From Phaeoceros laevis (lineage: Eukaryota > Anthocerotophyta > Anthocerotopsida > Notothyladales): a stretch of 23,065 nt of DNA. Positions 11,101 to 20,280 of this stretch are shown one piece after another (position 1 is the stretch's first letter; every line of letters starts with the position of its first letter). Position numbers and translations under genes: made by a program. The notes beneath the pieces were generated by a model that searched no databases, was not told where the DNA came from, and saw only the letters and a list, made by a program, of their open reading frames with translations. Where the stretch lies: positions 21,740 through 44,804 of the forward strand of contig JBNGIQ010007867.1 in NCBI GenBank assembly GCA_049999765.1. The letters are read 5' to 3'.

Positions 11101-11483
11101 CCACCCTCAATTCCAAGCTTCTGGAAGCCTTGAACAGCAAGGGCACGTGCTTTCTAACACACACGGTAATAGCATTATTTCTCTAGTGAAGCGTACTAGT
11201 AATGTCATGAACGAACTGTAGTGTCTGAAGTTGACTCTTCGCACTTACATGCTTGCAGGTGCTGTCTGGTGTCTACACAATTCGCCTGGCTGTTGGGTCC
11301 ACACTCTCTCAAGTGTGCCATGTAGAATCTGCCTGGGCTGGTTTGCAAGAGGAGGCCTCCAGGTTGCTGGCCGTCCAAACAAGCAACCAGTATCTTGGTC
11401 AGCTTCACAACAACCACTTGTTTTTAGATAGAATGCCTCTGTTTCTTGATGTGAGGATCCATGGATGGATTCTAAGCAGTTAA
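8158..11483 (+). CDS. Aromatic L-amino acid decarboxylase (tyrosine/DOPA decarboxylase-like), 12 exons
   Basis: This is a PLP-dependent group II decarboxylase that converts aromatic amino acids to amines, normally cytosolic. Exons are 8158-8394, 8581-8653, 8840-9070, 9226-9404, 9498-9638, 9766-9825, 10013-10177, 10348-10404, 10522-10586, 10722-10845, 11028-11165 and 11259-11483. All junctions are GT-AG and in phase, giving 564 open codons. Landmarks, counting from 8158, are [36 protein letters not shown] with the PLP-stacking His232, [10 protein letters not shown] with Asp316, NAHKW with the Schiff-base Lys348, and NAEYLRN with the catalytic-loop Tyr377. Tyr377 lies 29 residues after the Lys, as in known enzymes, so decarboxylation is predicted rather than aldehyde formation. 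Ser399 matches the serine linked to phenolic substrates. The start is unclear: the upstream in-frame ATG at 8146 is followed by TAG at 8155-8157. Either an upstream exon exists or the start is damaged. Confidence 0.9.
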
Positions 11484-13112
11484 AAATTTGCTGCTGACCA
11501 ACGCTGTGTGCCTTGGCTGAATCCACTCATTTGTAATACATGTTTGGATAACAGGACTTTGCACATGTTCGGATCCCTACTCAAGGTGCTCCTTCCATGA
11601 GATCATCAAGCCCATGGAGCCCACACCCACACCTCCAGAAGTAACGCTGTGGAGCTGGTTGTGCAAGTGGAGATGGCCGTATTCAGCAAAAATACAGGGT
11701 GAGGCTGTTTGATTGGAGCTGTCATGACATGGTTACAAGTGGCCTTCACAATGTTGCCGAGGATTCACGAGTTTGGAATGGTTAATTGGCAGGAAGTTTG
11801 GTGGTTTCAAGCTGAGGGAAGAAAACAGCAAGTGATCAACATTTGGCGGCCCAGCCCTGGCGGTAAATTTTGATAGACCAGCAGATAAGATGATTCCATA
11901 TATATATCCTGTCTGCTACTTTGGAAAAATTTGTAATATGAACAATGCAGCTTAACAAGCTGTAGACAGATTATAGTAAAACGTATTCATCGGCAGCTGT
12001 ACATGTGATGCCAAAACTTTTGTCGAGCGTATCACCTCGATCTAGTGGGCAATTTACCATGTACCAACTTGTGCAATTGTTGTGCTATTCATTGATAATT
12101 ACTAAATATATATTTTTCCAAAGTTGTTTTAATTCGCTGTACATGCTTAGATGTAGAACCAGGGCTACGCCATGCGAAGGGAATAAGCTCTCCTCCACCA
12201 GATTCTGAGTCTTCCCAACCATGTACGTGTACAGGTCTACAAATTTTTACTCTGTGGGACCCGGTCCGTCTGCTGTACACAGATGCACGACTTGCATCGC
12301 TAACAACAGCCCACGGATGTGCACGAACGATTGAAACAAGAGTTTCCAATGTGTACCTAGAAAATTTATGTAGAGGTGAGCTCTTGAAAGTTTCACCTCC
12401 AAAAATTTTCAAGACAAACATGATGGCCCCGATCGACCGCCCCGCATTTGTCGCCGCCAGCGACACCTCACAGGGAGGGTCCAATAATTACAAGTGTGGA
12501 TTAGGTTCTTGTGGTGCCAGGTACAGTATGTAGCTCCCCCGGCCCCGCCTTTATATTATTATTGGGCACACATGTAGAGCCTTTTGGCAGCCTTCTGCCT
12601 GTTTTTTTTTTCTCCCTCACAGGCGAGAGTTGAACAGGTGGTGGCGCGACCCGCCGGTTGCAGTGTATTCCCGGCCTGACGGTGCGGCTGTATGTGGAGC
12701 CCACCAGCTAGGCAGGTAGCTGCAGCAGCAGGCAGTTATGGCTTTCCAATCATTATGGTCTTTTATTACATTTTACACATGTCAGATTCGAGCTGGCTGT
12801 GACTGCTGCATTATTGAGGCCTACTACACGTCCCGTACCGCGCAGTTTGGATTGGGGGATTGCGCATGTCAACCTGTCAAGTACATATAGGTACGTTATT
12901 ATGAGGTCCTGCGAGATTATATTCCACAGGGGCTGTAGACGTGGCGCCACCAGTATGGTGTGTTGGAAGCCAGAGCAGCCCGGTTGGACCTTGTGACGTG
13001 TCCAGCCAGGGATAGACAACTCTTCAAGATTCCTCCCATGGAAATATTTTGCAAGCAAGCACCACACCCGCGGTGTGAGCGCACCCGTGGACGCAGAGGA
13101 AGGAAGGAAGCC
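11484..13112. other. Spacer between the decarboxylase and the polyphenol oxidase relic
   Basis: It starts with the presumed 3' untranslated region of the decarboxylase. No protein with recognisable similarity was seen. Composition is mixed, with an AT-rich part around 11880-12130. Confidence 0.5.
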
Positions 13113-14430
13113 ATGGGCGCCTGCAGATGCCGCTATCTGCTGCTGCTGCTGGCAGTGATGGGAGTGGGCGATACAAGAGACGCGGCCCCGCTGGTGGCCA
13201 ACTGGAGCAGCTGCGGGCCGCCGCGAGGCAGCGCGGCGGGCCTGGTCCACTGCTGCACCCTGCCGGACCTCATGCGCCGCTCCGGCCCGCCGGAGGAGTA
13301 CATGGAACTGGGCGAGTACCTGCGGCGGCACCCACCTGGAGCAGCTGGAGCGCGCCTACCGGCTGTGGCGGGCAGCAGGTGAAACTGCATGTACGGCAGC
13401 GAGGGCATCGTCATGCAGCACGGCTTCCCGGACCGAGAGTACTCCATCCATTACAACTGGTATGTATGTATACATCTGTTGTGAAGTCCGTTACAAAGCA
13501 AGTGGCCCCGGCCCGGGGAGGCCAGCTGCTCTTGAAAATGTCGCTCACAACATTAATAGAATAAATTTGCTGACAAGTTGGCCTCAAACTACCAATTGCA
13601 GGCTCCAGTTACCCTTCCAGGGGCACCCAGTCGCTGCTTTGGTACCTGTAGGTAGTCTTGAGCATGGATTCCTTCATGAATTCATGTAGCTATATATGAA
13701 TGGCAAATGTTGCTTTGTGTTCCTCCGGATCCTGCCTGACTGCCTGCAGGTACATACTGGCGAAGCTGGTTGGCGACCACCAATTCGTGGTGCCGTTTTG
13801 GAACTGGGACAATCAGTCGGAGGAGGGCCACACGTTTGCGCCCAACGTCGTGCCGCGCTTCTACCGTGAGCTAGCCAGACGTCGTGCCCGACCTCAGCCT
13901 GGGCACCAACCCTGAGGCTCTCTCCGGTAACACACCTGTAGGTCTGCCTTGCAAGGATGAACATTCTGTAGGAGTTCACATTTGTTGAACTCGTGAGCCT
14001 CACCTCACCTCCAGGGTCCCGACTTTTGTTTTGCGTGGCTTGCAAATAGATGTGTAGGTGATCCGGACGAGGTACGCAGAGTGAACGAGCAGATCGTGCA
14101 CAGGTACGTGGTGGAGATGACCTGGGACGCTCCCTCCTGGCTGCTCCCGGGCGACCAAGCCCGCTATCGCCAGCCACGACCTGAGCTTCGAGCTCATTAG
14201 AGTCTCAAGATTGTACGTGTGTTCCTGTGTGTATGCATCAGTCGTTGGGAGGGCGGGATTACGTCCATCCCGACTACTTGGACGCCGCCTTCTTCTTCTA
14301 CAGCGAGCACGCCGAGTTGGTGTGCGTCACGGTGGCGGACTGCCTGGACCATTGCAAGTAGGGCCTGGATTGGCAGCATGTCCACGACTCTTGGCTCTCC
14401 CAGCCCTCTCATTCGCTTGCAACAGCCTAG
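13113..14430 (+). pseudogene. Polyphenol oxidase (tyrosinase-type) pseudogene
   Basis: Segments match plant polyphenol oxidases in order. From the ATG at 13113 there is a signal-like leader (CRYLLLLLAVMGVG), then VHCCTLPDL, HLEQLERAYRL, GIVMQHGFPDREYSIHYN up to 13459, YILAKLVGDHQFVVPFWNWD (13751 on), VVPDLSLGTNPEALS up to a donor at 13927, NEQIVHRYVVEMTWDAP (14058 on), and the DWL-like part HPDYLDAAFFFY and VADCLDHCK (from about 14242). The enzyme would oxidise phenols to quinones. Defects are a TGA at 13380 with compensating frame changes around it, a frame change near 13875, no recognisable FPWHR copper-A helix, no copper-B domain between about 14190 and 14242, and a TAG after DCLDHCK followed by the homologous GLDWQHVHDSWL. 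It is broken, and the copper sites are incomplete. Confidence 0.85.
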
Positions 14431-14677
14431 TTAACCTCGGAATCTGTTTCCTCTTCAAAGACACAGCTGTCTACACCTTGGAAACGAGTTCGTGACTTCA
14501 CTGCTGAGCACGCGGTAGTTCTGGCTTTTAAAAACTAGTACTAATCTCAAATACTCTACTTTTAAATGTCAGTCCATTTTGATTTACTACCCCACGACTA
14601 CTGTTGAAGGCTCATATTTTGCCCAGCCATATGCACTGCAGATCTGATGAGTTACCTTGCATTCAATTTCATCCCAG

Positions 14678-14796
14678 TTTGACAGGGATAGAGTTAAACA
14701 CGCGCATTCACCCCAAGAGAAAGACAACAATCTCAATTTGACGGGGATAGAGTTAAGCAAGCACATTCACACCCAAGACAAACACAAAAATCTCTC
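14678..14796 (-). repeat. 59-bp tandem repeat in the 3' flank of PPR copy 2
   Basis: Units start TTTGACAGGGATAGAG at 14678 and TTTGACGGGGATAGAG at 14737. The same pair is found behind copy 3, so it was present before the duplication and is probably part of the 3' untranslated region. Confidence 0.85.
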
Positions 14797-14840
14797 CCAC
14801 ACACCTCAGCACCTGAGCACTGGCTACATCTTCACAATTC

Positions 14841-17800
14841 TCACAGTCGACCCACACAACTGCAATGCCCGTTTGCAAATCGATGCACACGGTACCCATC
14901 CCTTACCACAATGTCTCTCTGTTCAAGCCTTGACATGATTTCCGTGGAGCTGTGGCAGTCACTGCACATGCGCAGATTCTTTGTCACCACCAGAGGTGTC
15001 CCACTCGGAGTGTTCAACAGACCAAACGCCAGAGCTAGCTTCTCAGCATGCCCACAAAGCACATCTTCCTTTTCCTTCTCACTCACTGCCTTCAACACCA
15101 ACTTGGTGTGAGGTACGTGCTCTCCTTCCTGCTTCACACGTGCATTTGTGCTCTCTACCTTAAGCGCAGTATCCTTTCTCCTTTCTCCCACCACAAATCT
15201 GTGTACCTCCTTATTCACCTCAATGCTCGCCACTGCAGCTTTCTTGTTAGCTCCTGCTGCCCTCCTCTGTGTCTCAATCCTGTCTACATCCGTCCACCTA
15301 CCCGCATCTGCATAGGCATTGGCCATGAGCACATAGGCAGACGCCATTTGAGGGTCCAGCCTAACAATGCTTTCAAAACACCACACAGCCCTCTCTATAT
15401 CCCCGTGACTTTTGCAGGCATTCAACAAAGACGTCAAGCCCACCACATTACTTTGGCCTTCACATGATAATAGCATCTTCTCTGCCTCATCTAATTGGCC
15501 AGCACGTGCAAGAAGGTCAATCATGCAGGTGTAATGCTCAATAGTAGGTTTGATGCCATGCTGTTCAGCCATGGAATACAAGTGTTTGCGACCCTCGTCG
15601 AGCAGTCCCTCATGACTGCATGCTACTAGCAGGCAAGTAAAAGTCACATCATTAGGATGAACACCGGCAACTAACATCTCCTCAAAACAAGCTAGTGCCT
15701 TGCGACCTTCATCACAGGCACCATACCCAGCAATCAGGGCATTCCATGTCACCACATTCTTTGTGGCCATGCTGTCGAAAACCTGGCATGCCTCTTCCAG
15801 CTCACCACATTTTGCATACATGTCAACCAGGCAGGTGCCCACCACTACATTATCCAGCAGACCTCTTTTCACAATCTTTGAGTGCAGATCCCTGCCCTTC
15901 TGTATAGCACCAGTGCTTGCACACGCCTTCAGAAGGCAAGCAAAAGTAACATGGTCAGCCAAAATGAGGCCTGCCTCCTCCATTGTTCCATACACAGCAA
16001 GAGCCTCTTGGCCGAGTCCTTGCTGTGCATACCCAGCAATCAAGGCATTCCATGTCACCACAACCTTTGTGTCCATGCTGTCAAAAACCTGGCGCGCATC
16101 TTCCAGCTCACCACATTTTGCATACATGTCCACCAGGCAGTTGCCCACCACTACGTTATTCAGCAGTCCTCTTTTGACAATCTGTGAGNNNNNNNNNNNN
16201 NNNNNNNNNNNNNNNNNNNNNNNNNNNNNNNNNNNNNNNNNNNNNNNNNNNNNNNNNNNNNNNNNNNNNNNNNNNNNNNNNNNNNNNNGCCTTCAGAAGG
16301 CAAGCAAAAGTAACATCGTTAGCCAAATTGAGGCCTGCCCCTTCCATTTGTCCATACACAACAAGCGCCTCTTGCCCGAGTCCTTGCTGTGCATACCCAG
16401 CAATCAGGGCATTCCATGTCACCACATCCTTTGCGTCCATGCTGTCAAAAACCTGGCGTGCATCTTTCAGTTCACCACATTTTGCATACCCGGCTATCAG
16501 GGCATTCCATGTCACAACATCCTTTGTGGCCATGCTGTCAAAAACCTGGCGTGCATTTTCCAGTTCACCACATTTTGCATACCCAGCTATCAGGGCATTC
16601 CATGTCACCACATCCTTTGTTGCCATGTTGTCAACAACCTGGCGTGCATTTTCCAGCTCACCACATTTTGCATACATGTCCACCAGGCAGTTGCCCACCA
16701 CTACATTATCCAGCAGTCCTCTTTTGACAATCTGTGAGTGAAGCTGCCTGCCCTTCTGCAAGGCACCAGTGCTAGCACACGCCTTCAGAAGGCAAGCAAA
16801 AGTAACATCGTTAGCCAAATTGAGGCCCGCCTCCTCCATTTGTCCATACACAACAAGCGCCTCGTGGCAGAGTCCTTGCTGTGCATACCCAGCAATTAGG
16901 GCATTCCATGTTACTACATCCTTTGCGGCCATGCTGTCAAAAACCTGGCGTGCATCTTTCAATTTGCCACATTTTGCATACATGTCAACCAGGCAGTTGC
17001 CAACAAACAAGTTAGTAGGATTGCCACTGTGCAACACATCAGAGTGCACTTTTCTGCCAGATTCCAAGTCGGCGGCAAATGCACAAGCTTGAAGGGCAGC
17101 TACAAACACGTAACTATCCGCCTTCACTCCTGACCTACGCATCTCACGGTAGAGTTGTATGGCCTCTTTCGGTTTTCCATGTTTAGAATGTGCAGAGATT
17201 ATGGAAAACCACATGAAGACATCCGGTTTCCCTACCCTGTTGAACACATCCATGGCCTCCTGCAGCCTACCTCCACATGCATACATGCGCAAGATATGAT
17301 TCCCCAAGTATGCATTCGACTCGTACCCAAGTTTGACAGTGAGATCATGCACTCGTCGCCCCACAACCAAGTCCTTCTTAGCTGTACACAGTTTTAGAAC
17401 AGTGTAAAACAGAGACTGAGAAACACCAGAGTCTGCCTGCGCCAGATATTCGAGGGCCCCAACGGCCTCAGAAAGCTTCCCCTGCTGACATAACGTGCTC
17501 ACGGTAACAGCAGTAACCCCGCCCATTTCCGATCCTGCATGCCTCCCAGCTTCAGGCTTATCCTGATAGCTGGACTCGTAAGGAGAGGCACCATGGCCCA
17601 TCGGATGTGGAAGTGCTGGGCTCCCTACACTGCTGCACCTGGAGCCCATTTCACAACCTGCACGCCTTCCAGGTTCAGGATTATCTGGAGAGCTCGACTT
17701 GGAAGGAGAGGCACCGTGACCCATCTGCGTATCCAAGGAAACGAGCTGCCCATCAACCCAAGCTGGCTTAAACATGTTGTTCAACCACAGCACCTCGCCG

Positions 17801-18132
17801 GACCCCTTACGCCGGAAGCCAGGGGAACGGGACCTCTTCTTATCTCGTCTGTCATCCCACCACATAATAGGGTGCAGAAACAATTGTTGCCACAAGTGCT
17901 CCTGCTCCTGGCAGCGACCATCGCTGGAAAACCCGTCCCTCAGAAGTGGAAGTGGTGGGCTCCTTACACTACTGCACCTGGAGGCTTTGCTCGCCAGGGA
18001 TCGACTCCCTGGGATGACGTTAGCAGGAGCTCCTCGTAGAATCCCTGTACACACACCAATTAGTTGGGCCCCGCCTGAAAGCCAATGAACTGCAAAGGGA
18101 AGAAAAGAAGCTTTAGCCTTCGCTGTGGCCAT
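14841..18132 (-). CDS. PPR-DYW protein, KP-like type, copy 2 (probable RNA-editing factor), split by assembly gap
   Basis: The start is the ATG at 18132, equivalent to that of copy 1, and the stop is TGA at 14841-14843. Before the gap there are about 645 codons: an N-terminal Ser/Pro-rich extension, then PLS repeats including three nearly identical 31-residue S units. After the gap come further repeats, an E-like region (IEHYTCMIDLLARAGQ), and a cytidine-deaminase-like DYW domain with HAEKLA and CSDCH as the likely catalytic zinc site and HRFANGHCSC near the end. The usual PG pair is replaced (ANKKAAVASIEVN) and the protein ends CVGRL instead of DYW, which fits the DYW:KP class linked to U-to-C editing. 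The frame changes by one across the 100 Ns, which is meaningless because the gap length is a placeholder. No other disabling change was seen. Location is probably chloroplast or mitochondrion by family. Confidence 0.9.
16189..16288. other. Assembly gap (100 N) inside PPR copy 2
   Basis: Exactly 100 Ns interrupt the repeat array. On the coding strand the sequence before the gap ends within the module TFACLLKA and resumes at SQIVKRGLL. In the sister module at 16732-16780 these two points are 42 bp apart. The simplest missing piece is therefore about 42 bp, or 42 bp plus whole repeat units if the array was collapsed. Confidence 0.95.
16385..16663 (-). repeat. Three tandem 93-bp units encoding 31-residue S-type PPR motifs
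   Basis: Equivalent bases recur at 16478, 16571 and 16664, an exact 93-bp period. Each unit encodes one short S motif of the form ...NALIAGYAKCGEL, so insertion or loss of units keeps the frame. Units differ at only a few bases, which suggests recent duplication. Copy 1 has one such extra unit, spaced 93 bp near 1114-1207. Confidence 0.85.
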
Positions 18133-18470
18133 CCTTCAGGGACAGCTGTCGGAGGTGCATGGACAACCAAGTTGGACGACTTCGCAGGTCGCGAGCAGGT
18201 GGCAATCGCAGACAGAGAAAGCTTTGTCGACACTGAAGTTGTGTCATGTCCCAAGATTTCCCGAACACGAGCTCGTCTCAGCACCTCCGTTAGCCACCTT
18301 TAGCCGCAGGTGAGACGTCCACGCTTGGCGATGAACTCTCTCACTTTCTAGACGATGTTGAATGAATGAATAACTTGGGCTAGAACTGCAGCCCCAAGTT
18401 CCCAACCAATCCATTGATAAGGAAAGTTATTGTTTCATATTTCATTTTATTTTATAATTATGTACATTGA
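18133..18470. other. Upstream region of PPR copy 2
   Basis: Presumed promoter and 5' leader of the minus-strand PPR gene. Similarity to copy 1 stops at the start codon. The AT-rich end (18440-18470) is where the TIR element inserted. Confidence 0.5.
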
Positions 18471-18667
18471 CCCGTTCCTTAATTTGACGCAAGCATTGAA
18501 GGCTGGCACGCGCGACCTGGCCTGGCCCCGTGCGGTCAGAGAGGGGAGAGAAGGAACCTAAACCAGGCGGCAGGCCGCGGCATCGCGCGCGCGCGCCTTG
18601 GGCTGCCGTGCTTGCGGGCAAGCACGCTCCGTTGTCTCCCGGTTCCTGCGCTCCCTCATCCTGCCGT
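18471..18667 (+). repeat. Left terminal inverted repeat
   Basis: Its reverse complement is found at about 19464-19660. Shared landmarks include the TTGACGCAAGCATTGAAGG end, CCTAAACCAGGCGGC, a GCGCGC-rich tract and CTTGCGGGCAAGCACGCTC. Confidence 0.8.
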
Positions 18668-18695
18668 TTCGCGCGACGGCAGGATGAGGGAGCGC
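18648..18695. repeat. Perfect 20-bp inverted repeat with 8-nt loop
   Basis: The arm at 18648-18667 is the exact reverse complement of 18676-18695, around the loop TTCGCGCG. It lies at the inner edge of the left terminal repeat, so the left arm is partly duplicated inward. Confidence 0.9.
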
Positions 18696-18753
18696 CAACG
18701 GCGGCAACAGGCTCCGGAACAAATGCATTCTTTGAAAGTAAGGGTTATGGGTC

Positions 18754-18759
18754 ATATAC
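18754..18759 (+). promoter_or_regulatory. TATA-like element at -28 of the 5S-like unit
   Basis: ATATAC begins 28 bases before the first G of the 5S-like sequence, matching the position of the TATA-like motif in plant 5S genes. Function is inferred from position only. Confidence 0.45.
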
Positions 18760-18780
18760 GGTTGGCGACAATTACCGTTG

Positions 18781-18910
18781 TGGTGCGGTCATACCAGGGC
18801 TACCACACTGGATACTATCAGAACTCCGCAGTTATGCGCTCTTGAGTCGGATCTTGAGTCGGATCCGTACTGGGATGGGTGACCTCCTAGGAACTCCCGA
18901 TGCTGCACCC
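18781..18910 (+). rRNA. 5S rRNA-like sequence (captured or relic copy)
   Basis: The order and wording match plant 5S rRNA: GGTGCGGTCATACC at the start, ATCAGAACTCCGCAGTTA, then GGGATGGGTGACCTCCTAGG (the C-box region), and TGCTGCACCC at the end. It is about 130 bp, not about 119, because a 12-bp piece (TTGAGTCGGATC) is present twice in tandem near 18842-18865. The helix region between CATACC and ATCAGAAC is diverged. An ATATAC at 18754 lies at -28 from the start, the usual place of the plant 5S TATA-like element, and TTTT follows at 18913-18916. The transcription signals look present, but the RNA is probably not a normal ribosomal component. It could also be the head of a 5S-derived SINE. Confidence 0.85.
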
Positions 18911-18912
18911 AA

Positions 18913-18916
18913 TTTT
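18913..18916 (+). terminator. T-run just after the 5S-like unit (RNA polymerase III type)
   Basis: TTTT occurs two bases after the CACCC end of the 5S-like sequence, where a polymerase III terminator is expected. Confidence 0.45.
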
Positions 18917-19463
18917 CTTCCACTTCTATTTGTTATTAATTGGTACAAATGAGAATGAGTACGTGCCTGCTCTCTCTCTCTCACACCCCACCAAAATATG
19001 GGACCAGCACACAACATTGTTCCTCTTTTTAAATTGCTTTGGATTGGTGTTGGCAACATTGTCTATGTGTATAAGGTCGCATGGCCGGTACACCCAAATG
19101 CCTTGCACACCTCTTTCCATGGCGATGGAACATGGTTACCCTGTGCCATGACAAAATGCCGCCATGCATGCGATGTACCCATGTGCCATAGAGAGAGAGA
19201 AAAGATTGTCTACCCACTACTTCAAAATAAAAGAAAAAAGAAAAAGAAAAATTCTCACCTACAGACCACTACTACTAGTCTAGCACATCAACAAAGAGGG
19301 TTGTCCCCCACTTGTAAGAGCGTGGTGTACTTCATAAAACCCTTGTAGACACACTTACTAGTGGTCTCGATGTATGTAGCACATGCATGCAGCCAAACCC
19401 TTATGGAAAACCGGTCCCCACCCACTCCTAGTCTGGAACGGCGGGGCCGCCGTTCCGCACAAC

Positions 19464-19660
19464 GGCAGGATGAGAGAGGGGAACTGGGAGAGAACAGAGC
19501 GTGCTTGCCCGCAAGCCCGGCAGCCCAAGGTGCGCGCGCGCGAGAGATGCCGCGGGCCCGCCGCCTGGTTTAGGTTCTCTCTCTCCCCTCTCGGACCGCA
19601 CGGGGGCAGGTCAGGTCGCGGGTGCCACCCTTCAATGCTTGCGTCAAATTAAGGAACGGG
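19464..19660 (-). repeat. Right terminal inverted repeat
   Basis: This is the inverted counterpart of the left arm and ends AAGGAACGGG at 19660. Just inside it, 19435-19456 is a palindrome (GGAACGGCGG, GG, CCGCCGTTCC). Confidence 0.8.
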
Positions 19661-19747
19661 CTACCTTGAGGCTTGAGCTGACTGTCAGCTGACTCAGCTC
19701 CAAAACAAGGGAATTTGACCGACCCAAAGGGCTTTCACAAGAAAAAC

Positions 19748-20202
19748 CTTAGTTGCACCCTACGGCGAAACGCACGTACGTTTCGCCGTTTAACGGTACG
19801 TTTCCATACGTTTCCACTTTTGTAGTCGTCCGTTTACGAAAGGGGTATACCCTGATTTATACTTTTATATTATGGGGCTACACAAGGGCGAGGAGGAGGG
19901 CGAGGAGGAAGAGGAGGGCGCGGGCTGAAGGCCGCAGGGCCGCGGGCTCTTGGTGGAGTATGTAGAGCGCGGAAAGTAATGTATTGGAGGAGGAAGTAAT
20001 GTATTGGAGGAGGAAGAAATGTAGCGCGGGAAGTAATGTACAGTGGAAGTAATGTACGCGCCGGATTCGGCGGGAAGATGAACTGTTTTCTATATTCTAA
20101 AAATTTTTAACTAATGTCAACCCAACCCGTGCGTTTCGAACGCACTGTACGTAAACGAACGCACCGTACGGTGCAGCCGGAAACGCGTTTCGTGCAACTA
20201 AG
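19748..20202. mobile_element. MITE with 11-bp terminal inverted repeats
   Basis: CTTAGTTGCAC at 19748-19758 is exactly inverted at 20192-20202. The flanks AGAAAAAC (19740-19747) and GGAAAAAC (20203-20210) agree at 7 of 8 bases, consistent with an 8-bp target duplication (hAT-like; inference). Subterminal palindromes are abundant: an 11-bp stem at 19762-19772 and 19779-19789 around a 6-nt loop, and GCACCGTACGGTGC at 20161-20174. It has no coding capacity. Confidence 0.7.
19974..20013. repeat. Tandem 20-bp repeat (2 copies) inside the MITE
   Basis: AAGTAATGTATTGGAGGAGG occurs at 19974-19993 and again at 19994-20013. Shorter AAGTAATGTA pieces follow. Confidence 0.85.
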
Positions 20203-20280
20203 GGAAAAACATTGTTTTTGGGTTTTTGGAAAATAGTATATATATTGCGCATGTACAAGGCTGGTTAGGTGTCGGGGGAT

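Larger units (their letters stand above)
18471..19660. mobile_element. Non-autonomous TIR element (Mutator-like?), 1190 bp, carrying a 5S rRNA-like unit
   Basis: The ends are inverted copies beginning CCCGTTCCTTAATTTGACGC. The left arm runs from 18471 to about 18667 and the right arm from about 19464 to 19660. They are highly similar by eye for about 190 bp, with scattered differences and small indels. The flanks GTACATTGA (18462-18470) and CTACCTTGA (19661-19669) agree at 7 of 9 bases and could be a decayed 9-bp target duplication. Long inverted repeats with a 9-bp duplication are typical of Mutator-like elements; assignment to that superfamily is inference. There is no transposase. The interior holds the 5S-like unit, AT-rich sequence and a purine-rich stretch near 19226-19250. 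Confidence 0.75.

Noticed and set aside
16156-16188. Different reading frame and stop just after the N gap in PPR copy 2
   Set aside because: It follows from the placeholder gap length. The correct frame (SQIVKRGLLNNVVVGN) is open on the far side.
1-18132. CRISPR-like reading of the regular PPR repeats
   Set aside because: The repeats are coding, of 93-bp or triplet length, and translate into PPR motifs in a plant nuclear context.
18781-18910. Cassandra-type LTR element as the source of the 5S-like sequence
   Set aside because: No second direct copy, no tRNA primer site and no TG...CA LTR ends were seen. The surrounding repeats are inverted.
18530-18952. Open frames across the TIR element
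   Set aside because: They run through the terminal repeat and the 5S-like sequence, with no similarity to a transposase or any other protein I recognise.
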